Assembly: GCA_032207245.1 (NCBI GenBank)
Contig: CM063499.1
Coordinates: 77,001,066-77,065,065 of the forward strand
DNA from: Pardosa pseudoannulata
Lineage: Eukaryota > Arthropoda > Arachnida > Araneae > Lycosidae
Length of the DNA: 64,000 nt
Direction of reading: 5' to 3'
A model generated the notes under the pieces. It saw only the letters and a program-made list of their open reading frames with translations. It did not search any database and was not told where the DNA came from. Below, in pieces: positions 22,428 to 35,851 of the stretch (position 1 is the first letter of the stretch; each line of letters opens with the position of its first letter). The position numbers and the translations under genes were made by a program.

Positions 22428-23786
22428 CAGGGATGGACAAACATTTTCAGCCATGGACCAAAAATCAAAAGAAAATAAGTTTGTTGGGTCAACATAAATT
22501 TTAAAAACAATATACAAGTACCTAACGGTTTAAACACGTTAATGAGATGAATGAAATTTCGATTTCATTTTTAAAATTTCCTTTGAAATGAGATGTACTG
22601 ATTTTAAGGAACGATGCTAAATGCTCATCTGTCAGTCTGCTTCTGAAATTATTCTTTCTAAGGTTCAAAGTTGAAAACACTTGTTCACATATAAGAAGCA
22701 AGTATGCCGCTGATCTTCTGGGTGCGAAATAATAATTTTGGGATATAATATTTAAGCAAAGTAGAAAAGGAGATGGATATTGTAAAATATTCTATATTTT
22801 CCTGCCAAAAGCTAGCACCTCTCCAGGAATGTTGGTGCGTCTTTTGGAACATATACTTCTCCTCTCTCAAATGCGGGGAAATCGTTACCCTCCTCCCCCC
22901 CCCTCGGAGTGGAGGCAAAGTTAAGTGCCTAATTGGAGAGAGGCTAGGGGACCTGGTATTGGCTAAAAAGGGCTTTGTCCGAGGAAGTTATTCTCGGACA
23001 GTAAAAAATTCATGACCCGGCGTTCGGGGAGACCGATGCTTGTTTCTGTTACCGGTATTGCAACGAACAACTCAATACCGGTACTTTAGCAGAGCAAGGT
23101 TCTGGTAGTGATTATAAAAAAATGACGAACTATTTAAAAACAAAAATGTAGATTTATTTTAAATCTTAAAATAAAAAAAAACATCATACGATGTCTGCCT
23201 ACATGCCGGAAAAATGCACAAGTACTAAAAAAAAAACAATCCAACAATCCTCTTATATATCCAGCAGCAGACATCGCATAAAATTTAACATATTCATGCA
23301 ACTTCCTCTCCCACTCAGCCAATCACAAAATTACACAGTTCGTAGCTGCCGAGTGAGAGTTGAAGTCACAATCAAACATACAGCGAGAGTCAGCTTTACA
23401 AATTGTGATTAAGAAGCCTCGGTTAACTTTAAACGAAAAAAAAAAACAAATTGCCGGGATTAACTGGAGGTTGAGATGGTGCCGATTCGGCTGCAACTTC
23501 TAATAGTTTTTCTCGAAGTATTTTCGTGCCTAACGTAACGGAGTTTTTTAAATGCTTATAATGCTCTCCTTGTAGATAAATGTGTAAATAATGATGAAAT
23601 GTACATAGCTGTAAGTGTTCGAATAAAACCCAGAAAATCCAAGAAGATTGTCTCGGCTTGCTTACTACGTCACAATATATAATGTATAAATATATATTTC
23701 TTTTAATTTGCCTCAGACCGGCAACTTAAAATTTTATCCGCAGGGTGGATAAAACCTTCTGACAGGCCATAGTTTGTCCATCCCTG
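22428..23786. mobile_element. hAT-like element B with a nested LTR (copy A)
   Basis: The ends CAGGGATGGACAAAC and GTTTGTCCATCCCTG are flanked by a perfect 8-bp duplication GCTTAAAG (22420-22427 and 23787-23794). Compared with the 410-bp members it is enlarged by the LTR at 22781-23674. Confidence 0.88.
22781..23674 (+). repeat. Solo LTR nested in hAT element B (copy A)
   Basis: The sequence starts TGTAAAATATTC and ends TACTACGTCACA, the TG...CA of LTRs, and the target ATAT is duplicated on both sides. Removing it restores the continuous hAT sequence seen in other members. It contains a CCAAT motif and AATAAA near 23624 with about 45 bp of U5-like sequence after it. No gag/pol lies next to it, so it is a solo LTR left by recombination. 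Two minus/plus frames here are not genes. Confidence 0.72.
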
Positions 23787-23900
23787 GCTTAAAGCCAGTT
23801 TGAATGGCTAAAAGCATCCATGTCAGTAGGTTTTCAACACATGGTCTCCAGCACCAAAACATACTATTTGTTTAGTTATAGTCTAGCTATAAATAGAAGT

Positions 23901-24000
23901 NNNNNNNNNNNNNNNNNNNNNNNNNNNNNNNNNNNNNNNNNNNNNNNNNNNNNNNNNNNNNNNNNNNNNNNNNNNNNNNNNNNNNNNNNNNNNNNNNNNN
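23901..24000. other. Assembly gap of exactly 100 N
   Basis: A round-number gap, usually a placeholder for unknown length. It sits exactly between the end of copy A and the piece of piggyBac-like element before copy B. Confidence 0.99.
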
Positions 24001-24095
24001 CAAAAAACCTTCCGGCCCAGGATACTCATTCGTGAAAGTGAATGCCGGCCTCAGAGAAAAGCACACGTTTGCGCTTCCCGTCGCGAAAGGGTTAA
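24001..24095. mobile_element. piggyBac-like element PB1, cut by the gap
   Basis: Inverted, this is the left end of the element at 50655 (TTAACCCTTTCGCG...GGCCGGAAGG). The TTAA lies at 24092-24095. The rest must be in the gap or missing from the assembly. Repeated sequence at a contig end is a common cause of a break. Confidence 0.85.
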
Positions 24096-24454
24096 AAATA
24101 CATTTCATGACATTAGCAATATCTAATTAGTCAAAGACTAAATCTTGTTCAAGTTTCATAATGTCTGCTGAAATTGTGTCCATTTGAGAATCAAAGCTGC
24201 AAAAATCATCAACACAATGGAGATAAATCCTTCTAAACCAAGTAATAGTGAATCAGTCATTACTAATTTAAATTTCTTACTCAAATTACTAAACATACTG
24301 TAACAGTGTGTGTCTACAGCAAAGAACTTTGCTTATGTGGAACAAAGGTGTTGTTTTCGCAGGCACCACAATGTCTAGACTTTTGTGTCCTATAGGAGCG
24401 AAATAAGAGATCAGACAGCGAAGTGCTCAGACTGACAGCTGGAAAAATGACCAT

Positions 24455-25276
24455 TGTAACCACAAAGAAATGCCCGACACGAAATTCCAGAGACTCCTGG
24501 GTTTGCGGCTGGTGATTGTCTAGCCCAGACCAATCCAGTTGGTTGAAGGTGAGATCATCGCCAGATGATCCAATGATGAAATTGTGGGTGAGGCCCCCTC
24601 TCTTAGAGGCCCCTCCCCTAAAAAAGAGACGAGAGAAGATTTTTTTAAAAGAAGTTAGTTAGCTAGCAACCAGCTAATTCGGAGATCTCCTTCACCAGTC
24701 TCTCTATCGGAGAGTTTTTTTTAGCTATAATCCTACCTTGGGATCTTTTTTTTTTAAGAGTTAGCTAGAGTCAGCTAACTCGGAGGTCGTCTTGACCAGT
24801 CTCTCCATCGGAGAGCGTTTCTAGTGAAAAATCTCACCTTGGGATATATCTCTTGCTGAGATTGATAACGATACCCTGTGCCTTGGGTTTTCTTTTAATA
24901 TAATCTTCTTCAGGATTGATTGCATATTCCTCTCAAGAACTATAACTATGTTTTGATATTCTTCGAAGAAACCATTTGTTATTTCAACTTATCTTGTCTA
25001 ATTGAGTGTACTGTCTACTTAATTATTTCAGGGAATTTTCGTGCGAGCTACAGAATTGTTTTTTCCTTTGGATCGCCAATATTTCGGTAGAGGCAGATCT
25101 TAGATATTGCACGTCTGTACTCAGGCCTGCGTGTATTGAATCACATACCTGTGAGCTGAATTGTTTTTTTCTGTATATAGAAATGATGTATATAGCAGAG
25201 GTGTAAATAAACCCATTATTCAAGAAACACCTGATTCTCCATTGTTTCACCTAAAACAGGGACCGGATACGTTACA
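24455..25276 (+). repeat. LTR-like repeat A with repeated hairpins, copy B
   Basis: Counterpart of 432-1318: TGTAAC...GTTACA ends, AATAAA before the last ~65 bp. It has two rather than three hairpin units (CTCTCTATCGGAGAG and CTCTCCATCGGAGAG), so the repeat number differs between the copies. Confidence 0.55.
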
Positions 25277-25389
25277 ATACTATAGAGTGTAAACTGTAAA
25301 GGTGGTAATCCTGTAATTTTTTTTTTTTTTGTTTTGTTTAATTATACTTTACCTAGAACATAATTTTATTCTAAGCCAGGGGTTGGCAG

Positions 25390-26177
25390 CAGGGTTGGCA
25401 TGATTTAATTCAGTTGATTTTTAAAAAAAAATCATTGATTTAAATCTTTTTTCTTTCACTTCTTTTAAAACCTATATTCCAAGGACAAGAGAATTGGGAA
25501 TCAGTCAACACAGTAATACCAATAAATAAAAAAGTGTAAATAGATAGCATGTACTTTCCAAGAATTTAGGGGTCGTTATCAGAAAGTATGTAGTAGGGAT
25601 AAGTACGATGACTAGTTATGACTAGTGGAATTCATTTTATGTCATGGGAGGTAAGGAGAGTATTACAGAACTTGAAATCCACTTTATCTACCAAATAACA
25701 ACAGCCGTGGCTTCATCTCCTAGAATAGAGGTACTTTTCTTCTTTTGGTATTGTTCATTCTAGCCTTCATTACAAATTAGGAGTGGATAAAGCATAGAAA
25801 CTAGTGTTTTTATTGAAACAGTTAAATCCATAATTCGTTGCTTTAAAAGAATAGTGAAATAATTGTGATTTTTTTAAAAAATAGTTTGCCTTAAATGAAT
25901 AGTTAATTTTTTTTTTTAAATTTACAGCTTATTTATTTTGCACTATCCAATTACAAAATAATAGAATGTATTTAGAATAAAATTTATATATTTAATTTTC
26001 AGTAATCAGTGCGTAGAATATACAAGATAGATAAGTTGTTACTTATAACAAACTATTCCATGTATATTGCACAAAATAAAAAAACAACAATAATTGAAAC
26101 TAGAATTCAGCAAAAAAATCAAATAAATCTGATTTAAATCAAATAAATCTGATTTTTTGGATTTTTTTCCAACCTTG
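25390..26177. mobile_element. Non-autonomous hAT-like element A (copy B)
   Basis: CAGGGTTGG...CCAACCTTG ends with a perfect 8-bp duplication GTTGGCAG at 25382-25389 and 26178-26185. It is the better-preserved copy of the element at 1419. Confidence 0.85.
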
Positions 26178-26366
26178 GTTGGCAGACTTTTGAGAGAGAC
26201 AAGTCAAATTATCAATATAACAAAGTGACTGAGGTATTGGAGAACAATTTATATGTATTAATTTCTACATGCAGTACATAAAGGTATAATAAAGACGACC
26301 TGCAGTCACGTATGCAAACAGCCTATGCAACTTTCAAAACACTCTACCCAACGTCTATCTTTAGTC

Positions 26367-26776
26367 CAGGGATGGACAAACTTTTTTGGCCGCGGGCCAA
26401 AAATCAAAAGAAAATTAGTTTGGCGAGCCAAGATAAATTTTTCTAAAACTTTAAAGCAATATAAAATTACCTAATGGTTAAAATATGTTAATGAGATGAA
26501 TGAAATTGCGATTTCATTTTTAAAAGTTCCTTATACTGAGATTCGAAGTGAGATGTACTGATTTTAAAGAGCAATGCTAAATGCTCATTTGTCAGTCACA
26601 TATTAGAAGCAAATATACTGCTGATCTTCTGGGCATGAGATAATAAATTTGGGATATAATATTTAAGCAAAGTAGAAAAGGAGATGATATATAATGTATA
26701 AATATATATTTCTTTTCATTTCCCTTGGACCGGCAACTTAAAATTCTATCTGCAGGCCGTAGTTTGCCCATCCCTG
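26367..26776. mobile_element. Non-autonomous hAT-like element B (copy B)
   Basis: Counterpart of 2427-2837, with the same CAGGGATGGACAAAC...CATCCCTG ends and flanks. Confidence 0.8.
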
Positions 26777-26964
26777 ATCTAGGCTGACAAGTGTGATATA
26801 AGTAAATTTGTTAAACAATAGTTTGTAAATATTATCACTATTACTAATTTTATAACATATATTGGTTTGTCTTTTATTATTTATTCCTTGTTTGTAATCT
26901 ATAACATTTCGATGTATATTATGCCTTTTTGAATGCACTCTCTTCTCTTTATAATAGATTTCAG

Positions 26965-27027
26965 AAAACTCAGACTGAGAAAACTGAAGAAAAATATCAG
27001 AAGCTAGTACAGGAATCAAATGAAAAG
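26965..27027 (+). CDS. Coiled-coil protein, exon 1 (copy B)
   Basis: 63 bp, phase 0 to 0. Two base changes against copy A: one gives K for R at residue 1, the other is silent. The splice sites (TTTCAG, GTAAAA) are intact. Confidence 0.75.
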
Positions 27028-27221
27028 GTAAAATGATTTGCTTTTGTTAGAGTATATTTCTAATTAATGAGAGAAAAAAATAAGCAACAAGCAAGTTAAA
27101 GATTATAAAATTGTTTTATTGCACTATTGTTTTCTATAATCAATTATAAAGATAATCACGTAAATATGGCCAGTTACATAGATAATAAAGCTATCAGCTT
27201 TGTTTATACCTTGACTCAATT

Positions 27222-27974
27222 AGGCTTGCAATTTCGTCACTTTTCTCACCTTTAGTCACTTTTTTTACAGATGATCACTTTTAGTCACCTTTTTAAGTAA
27301 ACAGTCACTTTTTTCATGGTGTATCACAGCAAAAGTCTGTTTTTGAAAAAAGAAAATCTAAATTAATAACAAAATATTTTAATAAAAGACCAAAAATGGG
27401 ATGCTCTAATCTTATTTTTCTTATTAAAATGTATTGAGTCGTATGGTTTCCAGAATTGATTGATTTTTAAAAGCTGTAAAGAAGTTCACAAAATCTACAT
27501 TTGTACTGTATTTGTAACATTAAAGCGTACATTTAATACATTGAAGTAACTTATGTCAAAGCACACATTTCTCTTTTTCTTTTACTTCAAAATTTTTGTT
27601 TCGATACTCTAATCTAATAGCTATGTACATATTTCAAAACCTCATCATTATATGCAGAAAATTGTGATCATAAAATTAATGTATTGTATGTATTCAAATC
27701 TAATTTATAGATTTTCTTGAATAAAAAGCAATGTTGAGTTGTGTTAAACAAAATTTTTAACCTTTTTTGTATTTGATGCTAAAATCATGTCTTGCATGAA
27801 TAATTTGATTTCGAGTTGAAATAAATAAAAGAATCTTAATAATAGCATCTCTAATCAAGAGGAGAAAAAAAATCGATTTTTTTATTCAATGCTTAGTCAC
27901 TTTTTAGTCACTTATTCTGTATTATTTGTCACTTATCTCACCTGTTTGAAAGTACCTCAGCAATTGCAAGCCTG
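27222..27974. mobile_element. Family Y element, copy B only
   Basis: The ends are AGGCTTGCAA and TTGCAAGCCTG with the inner AGTCACTTTT repeats. Copy A has an uninterrupted CTCAATTACTGG at this place (near 4068). The left junction has lost a few bases, leaving ATTA against ATTACT on the right. Confidence 0.82.
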
Positions 27975-28239
27975 ATTACTGGATATTTGTAAAGTATAAA
28001 AGTCTAATACTCCTGCATGCATGTAAAAGCTAAAGTTTTCTAAAATCTTTATCTTCATACTCCCCTAAAGTCTCTCGATATTGTGAATGCAGTTTAGAAT
28101 CACATTGAATTCATTTAGAAAGATAATTTAAAGTCTTCTTAGCTACCTTAAAATTATCGTTAAGTTCTTCAGTTTTTTTTTTTTAAAATTTTATTTAAAT
28201 TATTGAGGATGTCAAAATTTCCAAAAATTTTTATTATAG

Positions 28240-28349
28240 GAGAAAATGATGTTTGATATTGCTGCTCAAAGAGATCAACTGAAAGTTCAACTTACAGTCG
28301 TCAATAACAATCTAATTCAACAAAAAAATCAAATAGAAGAAATTAAACT
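28240..28349 (+). CDS. Coiled-coil protein, exon 2 (copy B)
   Basis: 110 bp, identical to the copy A exon at 5199-5308 in sequence, phase and splice sites. Confidence 0.85.
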
Positions 28350-31324
28350 GTAAGTGATGCTTTGTATTATGTTCTTGTAGTTATATATAATATCATGGTT
28401 TTCATTTTATAACAAATTAAATTTGTAAAATTGCCCTAAAAATCATCTATTAACTTATATGAAATTAAGGATGTTATAGAAAATTAAATTCCCTTAAAAA
28501 TCTTTTGTAATATATACTCTTCTTTTAAATTTAAGTTTCTTCTTTGAATTTAAACTAATTTGCTAAATTGAAACATTTTTGTATGTACCTTTTGTGTATA
28601 TTGATCTTATTACTAACAAACTATACTGTTAACCTATCACCTTATGAATCGAGCAACGATTGTGTGTGCCACTTTTGATGAAAGCTTTTCTCATGCATAG
28701 TGACCAGAATCAGTTTTATCACGGGCTAAATTGTGAGCAAACCAGTCAACATTAATAGTACTGCATTTACTATTTAATAAAACCACAGAATTTGATAATT
28801 ATATTTCATTTCATTTTTATTAAAAAAATTTATTATTTTTATTTCACATATTTCTGTGTTTTTGGTTATATAACAAAAGTAAAAATTTTCAGTCGTTTAA
28901 ATATTTTCTATGTAGAATTTATTGCTTGAATAACCTATAAGTGAATAATGTATAATATTAGTCAAAATTTTGTAAGGGGTATTGTTTTATTACTGATACG
29001 AGCTTTTCACTTTTGACCAGAAAAAATCATGACGTCTCTGACACAAGCTTTTCACTTTTGACCAGACAGAATCATCATGTGTGTGATAAAAGGTTTTCAT
29101 TTTAGGCACATCAGTACGATCACGTCTCCCATACGTTGTTTTAAGGCAAAGGGTTAACATAATAATGGTTCAATAGTTCAAATCCCTATCTCTGCATAAA
29201 ATCCTTTGTTATGTGTGTGTGTGACCTATACATTTCAAAATGGCTACTTGATACAATTTTGTATGGGGATTCAGCTCAACCCTGGGAAGATTCTAGGCAG
29301 GTCAAATTATTCATAGGTCAAGAGCATGGGAAGATAAATAAATTATTTTTCTCTGAATGAGGTTTGACAATTGATATTTGATGCAATCTGATATATTTTT
29401 CTTTTAGTTATGTCCCAGAATAATTTAAATGTTTTTAGTAGTTCAATTCATTCAATAGCATTTAAAATTTGTTTTCATATTGTTGAAAAGATTTTACACA
29501 AAAAAGTCCTTAGAGACCACATTGCATTGTGTCCAGAAATAAGAAATTTAAAATAAAATAAGTTAATGTTAAGATAAATATTTAAATTTGAGGAAATTAA
29601 GGAATTATAAGTATTAGCTAATAAAAAGCGTAACATTTTAAAAGATGACCAAAAATTTTCAAAATTTATTTTATAAAGATGACCAGTTTGCCAGTATATC
29701 TTTATATACATTTGTACGGAACATGTAAAGTTTTGACTCCTCAACTGAAAAATAGAAGTCAAAGAAATATTTTCTTTTTGAAACAAAACTAGGTTATTTG
29801 CTAAGTCCAGATAATTTTTTGTGATCCTCTGTTGACAGAGCAGATTTTAATTGAACCACATTAAAATCTGCTCTGTCTCTTGAACCACACTACATCTATA
29901 TTGACACTTCTGATCCAGGGGGGATGTAATTTTTTGACGAAAAGAAATTTTGACCATTAACAATAACTGTCTTTTTTGTTTTGTCATTTATCACATTTGA
30001 GACCTGCCTCCAAACTTTGCTACCTGATAGTACTTTCCTTAGGTATTTGGCTCATCTTGACACATATCTTTGTTATTAATATTGGTCCAAAAAAATTTGG
30101 CATGTCAGATGGACTGTCAGATGTTTACAAAAAGCTGTGCCTACTGCCATTCTGAAACCTAGGGTTTAGGATAGCATTTCAACTCCCATTTTAAGAGAGA
30201 GTGATCATTGTTTACTGGACCTCAAAAACAAGGCAGCTACACTTCCCATTAGTGATTAAAAACAATGCCCAACAGGGATAATACAATTTTTCTTACCTCT
30301 TAATTATATTTACTTGATTTATTTAAATATTATCAGTTTTGACTTGATATATTTCTTTTATTTTGATTCAGTTGCACCATTTTTTTATTCAGACTTTAGA
30401 TTGCAATCTTTTTCCATTACTGTTGGCATTATTGTTTGAAAAAGTATTTAACATTTATCTCAAAAGTGTTATACTTAAGTGATCTTTCAACAACTTAGAT
30501 GCTCTTCTATTAGTCTATTTTCAGTTATAATTATTATACTTCTTAAGAATTTATATTGGAAGTTAAATGTAAAAGAATAGGTTATTTATGTTTTGATAAT
30601 GAGTTGTTTTATTTTTGAAATTGCTTTTATTGTAAATGTAATATAATTTCAAACTAATTTGAATTTTGAAATAAATATAACCTTTATTTGGGAAACAAGT
30701 ACTCAAACAGAAGGTTAGTCACAAAGTGGCCTGTCATATAGATTATCACAGACCAACTTCTCTTAGTAAAAGGGTACTTAATCTTCTACAAACAGTTTAG
30801 TGAACAGAGCAGAGTAGTACTTAAACAACCAATTTTGTTAAGCATTAAGTTTATCTATACAAAGAAATAACATGAAAATAAAACTTTTTAACATATGCAA
30901 GTTTCTGTTAACTATTATTTTTTTTCTCATATATATCCTTAAAAAGTCCTTAATCTTCACTTTCAAAAACCTGTATGAACTGTGGAAAATTTCTTGCTGC
31001 ATTAAAATACAAGAAAATTTATATGATACACATAGCAGATTGAATAAAAAGCGCATACATTAACTAAACATTAAACTTTAGTGGTAGGAGGGATAAAACT
31101 TCATGAATATATATTATATATATTTCTAAATTAAAAGTTATGAATTCAATAGTTGAAGATTCCAATAACATTTGTAGTATAGTATTTTTTTAGCAGCATT
31201 CTTAAGTTATATCGGAAAATGAAGGTGGTGGATAATTAAAAACATTAATTATGTCTTGGAAATTTATTTTCTTTTAAATATTTTATTCTTCTTTGCCTAT
31301 TTTGATACAAAATTTCTTTTTAAG

Positions 31325-31460
31325 TCAGAATCTAAAGCTTCAAAATGAGATGGAGGAAAAAGATATGTCCCATAAAAAGGAAATTGGTGCAATACAAAAT
31401 ACTCTTGAAGAAAAGTCCTCTTTATTAGACAATACATTAAAAATAAAGAAAAATTTAGAG
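31325..31460 (+). CDS. Coiled-coil protein, exon 3 (copy B)
   Basis: 136 bp, identical to the copy A exon at 8269-8404. The intron before it (28350-31324) is conserved with copy A and contains no recognised gene. Confidence 0.85.
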
Positions 31461-31644
31461 GTAAGTTTATTTCTGTTTTGAATGCAAATAAATAAACATG
31501 AATTTTATAACATTAGTAAAAGTATGTCTGTTGGATTTATCATTTGTTTGGTTATTATTGTGGAGATTTTAAGATGTTTATTTCCCTAGAAACTAAGGTT
31601 ACATCTATGAATTTTAAGCCATTCTCCCAATTTTTAATACTGAA

Positions 31645-32535
31645 ATTTCGCACGTATAGCCAGCAGACTGTGTTTAAAAAGCAAATTTCTTCAGCCGTGG
31701 ACTATCTGTTGGTTGTTCATTGCTCAAATCATCAAAATCGGATGAAGGGGGGGAAAAGCACATTGGCAAACGGCCGATGATCAAACAAAAGCACGACTCA
31801 AATGATGCCAAGAAAACATAGTATCGTATTAGTAATAAACCATGAAAAAATACCATAAAGCAGAACGAATCAGTAGTAGCAAGTAGCGCAATCTTAAATT
31901 GTGTCCTGGAGTACAGGAAAATATCGATAATCACTATTTACAGCTCCGATTGACAACACCGAGTGGATGTTTTCTAGATCGAAGGTTGAGGATCGAAGGT
32001 CATTTGACCATGAGGATCACTTGTATCAGAGCACTTTGTTTTTAAAGTTTTGATTTGCGGTAATATTGGTCATTCATTATATCTTTAAAACATCGTTGTA
32101 GTTTTATTGCTGATTTCAAGCTGAAAGTGATTCAGACGGCAGTAAGAAATTGGTGCAAGCAAAAGAAAACATTAAAAATATGAGAAGAAAGCGATCCAAT
32201 CGTCGTGTAAAAATACAATGGCCTGCATTAGAAGACAATTTACATAGCTGGGGTTCTCGAACAGAGACATGCAGGCATCTCTGTTTCTTTTGTTAAAATT
32301 TGTATCTGCGGCTATTGCTGAAGAAATTATTTCATATTTTAAAGGTGAAATTGAGTCTAATCAATACTTTTCGGTACTCTACTGTACTTAGGTTTTTCTT
32401 CTTAAAATGATTTAATATTGTCTTACTAAAATAAATATTTTTGCTCTTATAGTCTGTGGATTATCTTGTGACTATCTGATGATTTATGAAATTTCTTAAA
32501 TAATAAATCGCACCTGTGGACTATACGTGCGAAAT
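31645..32535 (+). mobile_element. Pogo/Tigger-like element with both ends (copy B)
   Basis: The ends ATTTCGCACGTATAG and CTATACGTGCGAAAT are perfect 15-bp inverted repeats. Inside, decayed plus-strand frames at about 32078-32260 match the transposase N-terminus of the copy A remnant at 9847, including RNWCKQKKTLK and WPALED. It is non-functional. Copy A has lost the left end to the block at 8590. Confidence 0.72.
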
Positions 32536-32959
32536 TATGGTAATTTGGTAAAAAATGTAAAGAAAAATGTACCTTTATAGTGAAAATTTTCCATCAGTAT
32601 TCAAATGAAAATAAACTATTATTCATGATCATGCTGCCACCTCCCCTCCCCTCCCCTCCCCTCCATCCCATGTTGGTAGGGTACTGCTCTTCAATACTGG
32701 TATTCAAAGTTCGAACACTTGTTACCTCCCACTCTTAAAAGTGTGAGAAAGATAACTAAGTTATTGGTATATATGAAAAAGGTTGTGCGCAGTGGAAGCT
32801 TAAAAATAATTACGGCTAGAGCAAATAAATATATAATATTTCATGGAACATACCAGTCTTGGTATCTGTATAAAATATAAGGTTGCTATTCACAAACCTT
32901 AAAATAAAAAAAAAAATACTTGACAAAAGAAAGCTTGAAATCATGCAGCGGTAAAAAAA

Positions 32960-33260
32960 AACATAAGTCCAACTGCGTTATCTCTAATGACGGCTTCGCC
33001 GATCCACCAGTCTGACTCCTCGGCTGTGAGCAGCAGGCGTCTCTCGCTTCACCTCGAACACAAACTAGAACTACTTCACCGGGAGAAAACATCAGCTTTT
33101 ATATCTGCCGGGTAACATCTGCGGCGCCGATCTGCACTGTCCGGCACTCTTGCTCGTCGCTCCGCTCACCACGACGTAAGCGTGCTCGCCGTCAACACAT
33201 CACGTTCGTACGCTCCTTCCGTGACGCATGCTGATTCGGCCTTGTCTTTAAGGTAAGGGA
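32960..33260 (-). other. GC-rich promoter-like island, copy B
   Basis: Counterpart of 10690-10990, with a minus-strand TATAAAAG near 33100. Immediately before it, copy B keeps about 60 bp (32804-32860) that copy A lacks. It is preceded by the SINE-like sequence at about 32660-32775. Confidence 0.35.
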
Positions 33261-33561
33261 TAAGTGAAATATTTGATTTTTAAAATTAGGGAAATTTACA
33301 AGTTATCTAATATTTCCTAACAACACTACTGAGGGATGGATGTTCATAGCCATTCTGAATCAGCTTTAAGAAGTAGGTCCCAGTTTCATTAGCCTTTGTG
33401 TAGTAAAAAATAGAATGTAGTGCTTCCAACCAGCAAACAAACTATATATCCTACAATGGTTAGAATCTATTGAATCATTGAATCTTTATCATGCAGTTTT
33501 TAGGAATCTCACATGCAAAGTGATTGAGAATTTTAATGGTCATAATTCATTCTGTTATCAT

Positions 33562-34068
33562 CACGGTTTCCGCTTAATGGGTGGGTAAATGTATATTATT
33601 CTGGTTTTTTCTTAAATTGTAGATTAAAATTTTATTAATATAATAATAATTATTTTTAATAAAAATTAAGATTTTTGCACAAAATATAAGTTTATCTCTA
33701 GGGATATTGTATATAAACATTATAGGGTTATATTTGGCTATTATTCATGGTCACCTGGATAATACCAAAGTACCCTGAATTCAAATTGTAAACATTTTGA
33801 TTGAACAATTGCTATATGATTAAACTTAGGTATATAGATACAACAATTTATTTTTATGTATGTGAGTTTATTAACACTTATAAAGTAAGTTTATAGTTTT
33901 ATGATAAAATTCCTGTAATTTCTCTAAAAGCATATATTTTATTTGTATGTACATCAGAAGTTTTATTCATATATACTTTAACAAAAGCATTTTAAAGTCA
34001 TGGAAAATAATCTGCTAAAATCAGGGAAAGTCATGGATTTGAAAATTTTTATTTTGGCAGATATCCTG
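33562..34068. mobile_element. Family X element, internally shortened (copy B)
   Basis: Counterpart of 11281-11794 with the same internal deletion and the same TATCAT target duplication (33556-33561 and 34069-34074). Confidence 0.85.
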
Positions 34069-34533
34069 TATCATAAAAATTTGTGACTGCAAAAAACAAT
34101 TAGGGCTAAGGAAGATGTTCAGGCAGCAGTCTGATCATGATTCACTACCTTATCTTGATTCACTACACCCCTCTAAAAAATACATTTTAAAAATGTTTCA
34201 CTATTTTAAAATAATGAAATATTAAGCCATTTATGAGTCTTTATTAGTTTTCCTGTTTTATACCTGATAATACTCTGGGGAAGGAAGAAATTAGCACTTC
34301 TTTTGTATAAAAATCAATTTAGATAATAAATGAGAACAACTTCTTTTATGACACTCACCTCTACTTGCTTTTGTTTGAAAACTCATTTTTTAAACATATA
34401 GACCTTGTGGCCTAAGAGTTTGAATTTTTTAAGTAAAGCATTTTATTTTCTTATTTTCAAAATGCGTATTTATCAAAATCCGTTTTGAAATTATTTATCA
34501 TTTTCTATGTTTTATTTTTTTATTATTTTGCAG

Positions 34534-34632
34534 AATTCTGCTGAAGAATTGGAAAATGAGCTTCAAGCAACTAAGAAACTATTAAAAGATACAAAACTTG
34601 AAATTGAAAATAAAGCTTCAGATCTCCATGAG
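34534..34632 (+). CDS. Coiled-coil protein, exon 4 (copy B)
   Basis: 99 bp, identical to the copy A exon, including the weak donor GTTTTT. Confidence 0.8.
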
Positions 34633-35851
34633 GTTTTTAAAATTTTATTTGACTTTTTTCCAGATGTATTAATATCTATGCAAGTTGCAAGATTTTAATC
34701 TAGTGTTTTTATACTTTAAATTTACTATTTTGTAAACTTGTTCTGTTTATGGTAATTCAATCTTAAGGTATGTAAGAGTTAAGAAACGTTAAGATTTTAA
34801 TACATATTTCATTGCACGCGGATTCTTTCCTGATTTATGAAATGACGGCCATATTGGATTTCTTTCTTGCAAATATGACGAACATTCTTATAGTCTACAT
34901 AGATTGCCAGCCGAAGTAAAAATAAGAATTACAAACAGTTTCAGTTAAATTGGTCACCATAGTGATATTTAGGAAGTGGTCAGATTTCCAATACAGTTTA
35001 ACTCCCTCAACAAACGTTGTCTTTAAGAAGATAAAAATTCTGTAGAAGAGCCTGTGCAACATTGTGTAAGCTAGAATGTAACAACAAGAAAGCCGAGGCA
35101 ACTAGGTACGAAGAGAGACAGATCTAACCTCTTTCTTCTTACAATACAGTTATAGGTCTAAGGAGATTTGGTAGGAATCCCCCTATTCAGTATATTTTTT
35201 TCTTTTCTTCATTTTACAGGCTTGTTTTGATGAATTTAATTCTTTTATCAGCCAATTTAAATTGTTTTACTGTCAGTTTTTTCATTTCAAATCATTGGCT
35301 TGTTATGTATTGTAACTTTATTGCGTTTAGCTTTTATATATCAAATAGTTTGTATTTTTATTTTTTACGTACTATCCCTCTGCACTTAAGCTTATACATA
35401 GTTGATAATTTATATTTTTGTCTGTTTGTACTTTTCTGTTTTTAATACTGATAATTTTAGCTCATCTTGTGATCTTTTTATGACACTTTTATCTGTTAAC
35501 TTTTTATCATCTTTTACTAAATAACCTGAAATCACAGTCTTTGTGTTTGGCTTTGTTCAATCTCAAGCTTGGTGCTTATGTCCTTTAAAAGGACCTTGCC
35601 CTGTTAAACTCAAACCAACCCTTCAATGTGCTATAAAACATGTGTCCAGAGATGTACATAAATTAACAGAGATCAACTTTGATCATCGTTATTATTTTCT
35701 ATTAAAAATGAAATCATTAAACATGATCAAAATAATTGGGTGTTGAAGTAGTATTAATTAATCATAATCTACATCCCCCAAGAAAATTTAATTAACAATA
35801 CATATTTATATACAAATACGCACACACATATATGTACATAGATATTTATTA

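Larger units (their letters stand above)
124..23900. repeat. Large duplication, copy A
   Basis: Copy A is homologous to 24159-44096 in the same order and orientation. It carries eight coiled-coil exons plus a shared set of older insertions: an LTR, hAT elements, a pogo/Tigger element, a TTAA element and SINEs. It ends exactly at the 100-N gap, and its last bases match copy B near 44096. Copy A is longer (23.8 kb against 19.9 kb) because of copy-specific insertions, including family X at 3260, Helitrons at 4217 and a piggyBac-like element at 21195, and because copy B has deletions. The position of the gap favours two haplotypes placed in tandem by the assembler; a real tandem duplication is the alternative. 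Confidence 0.93.
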
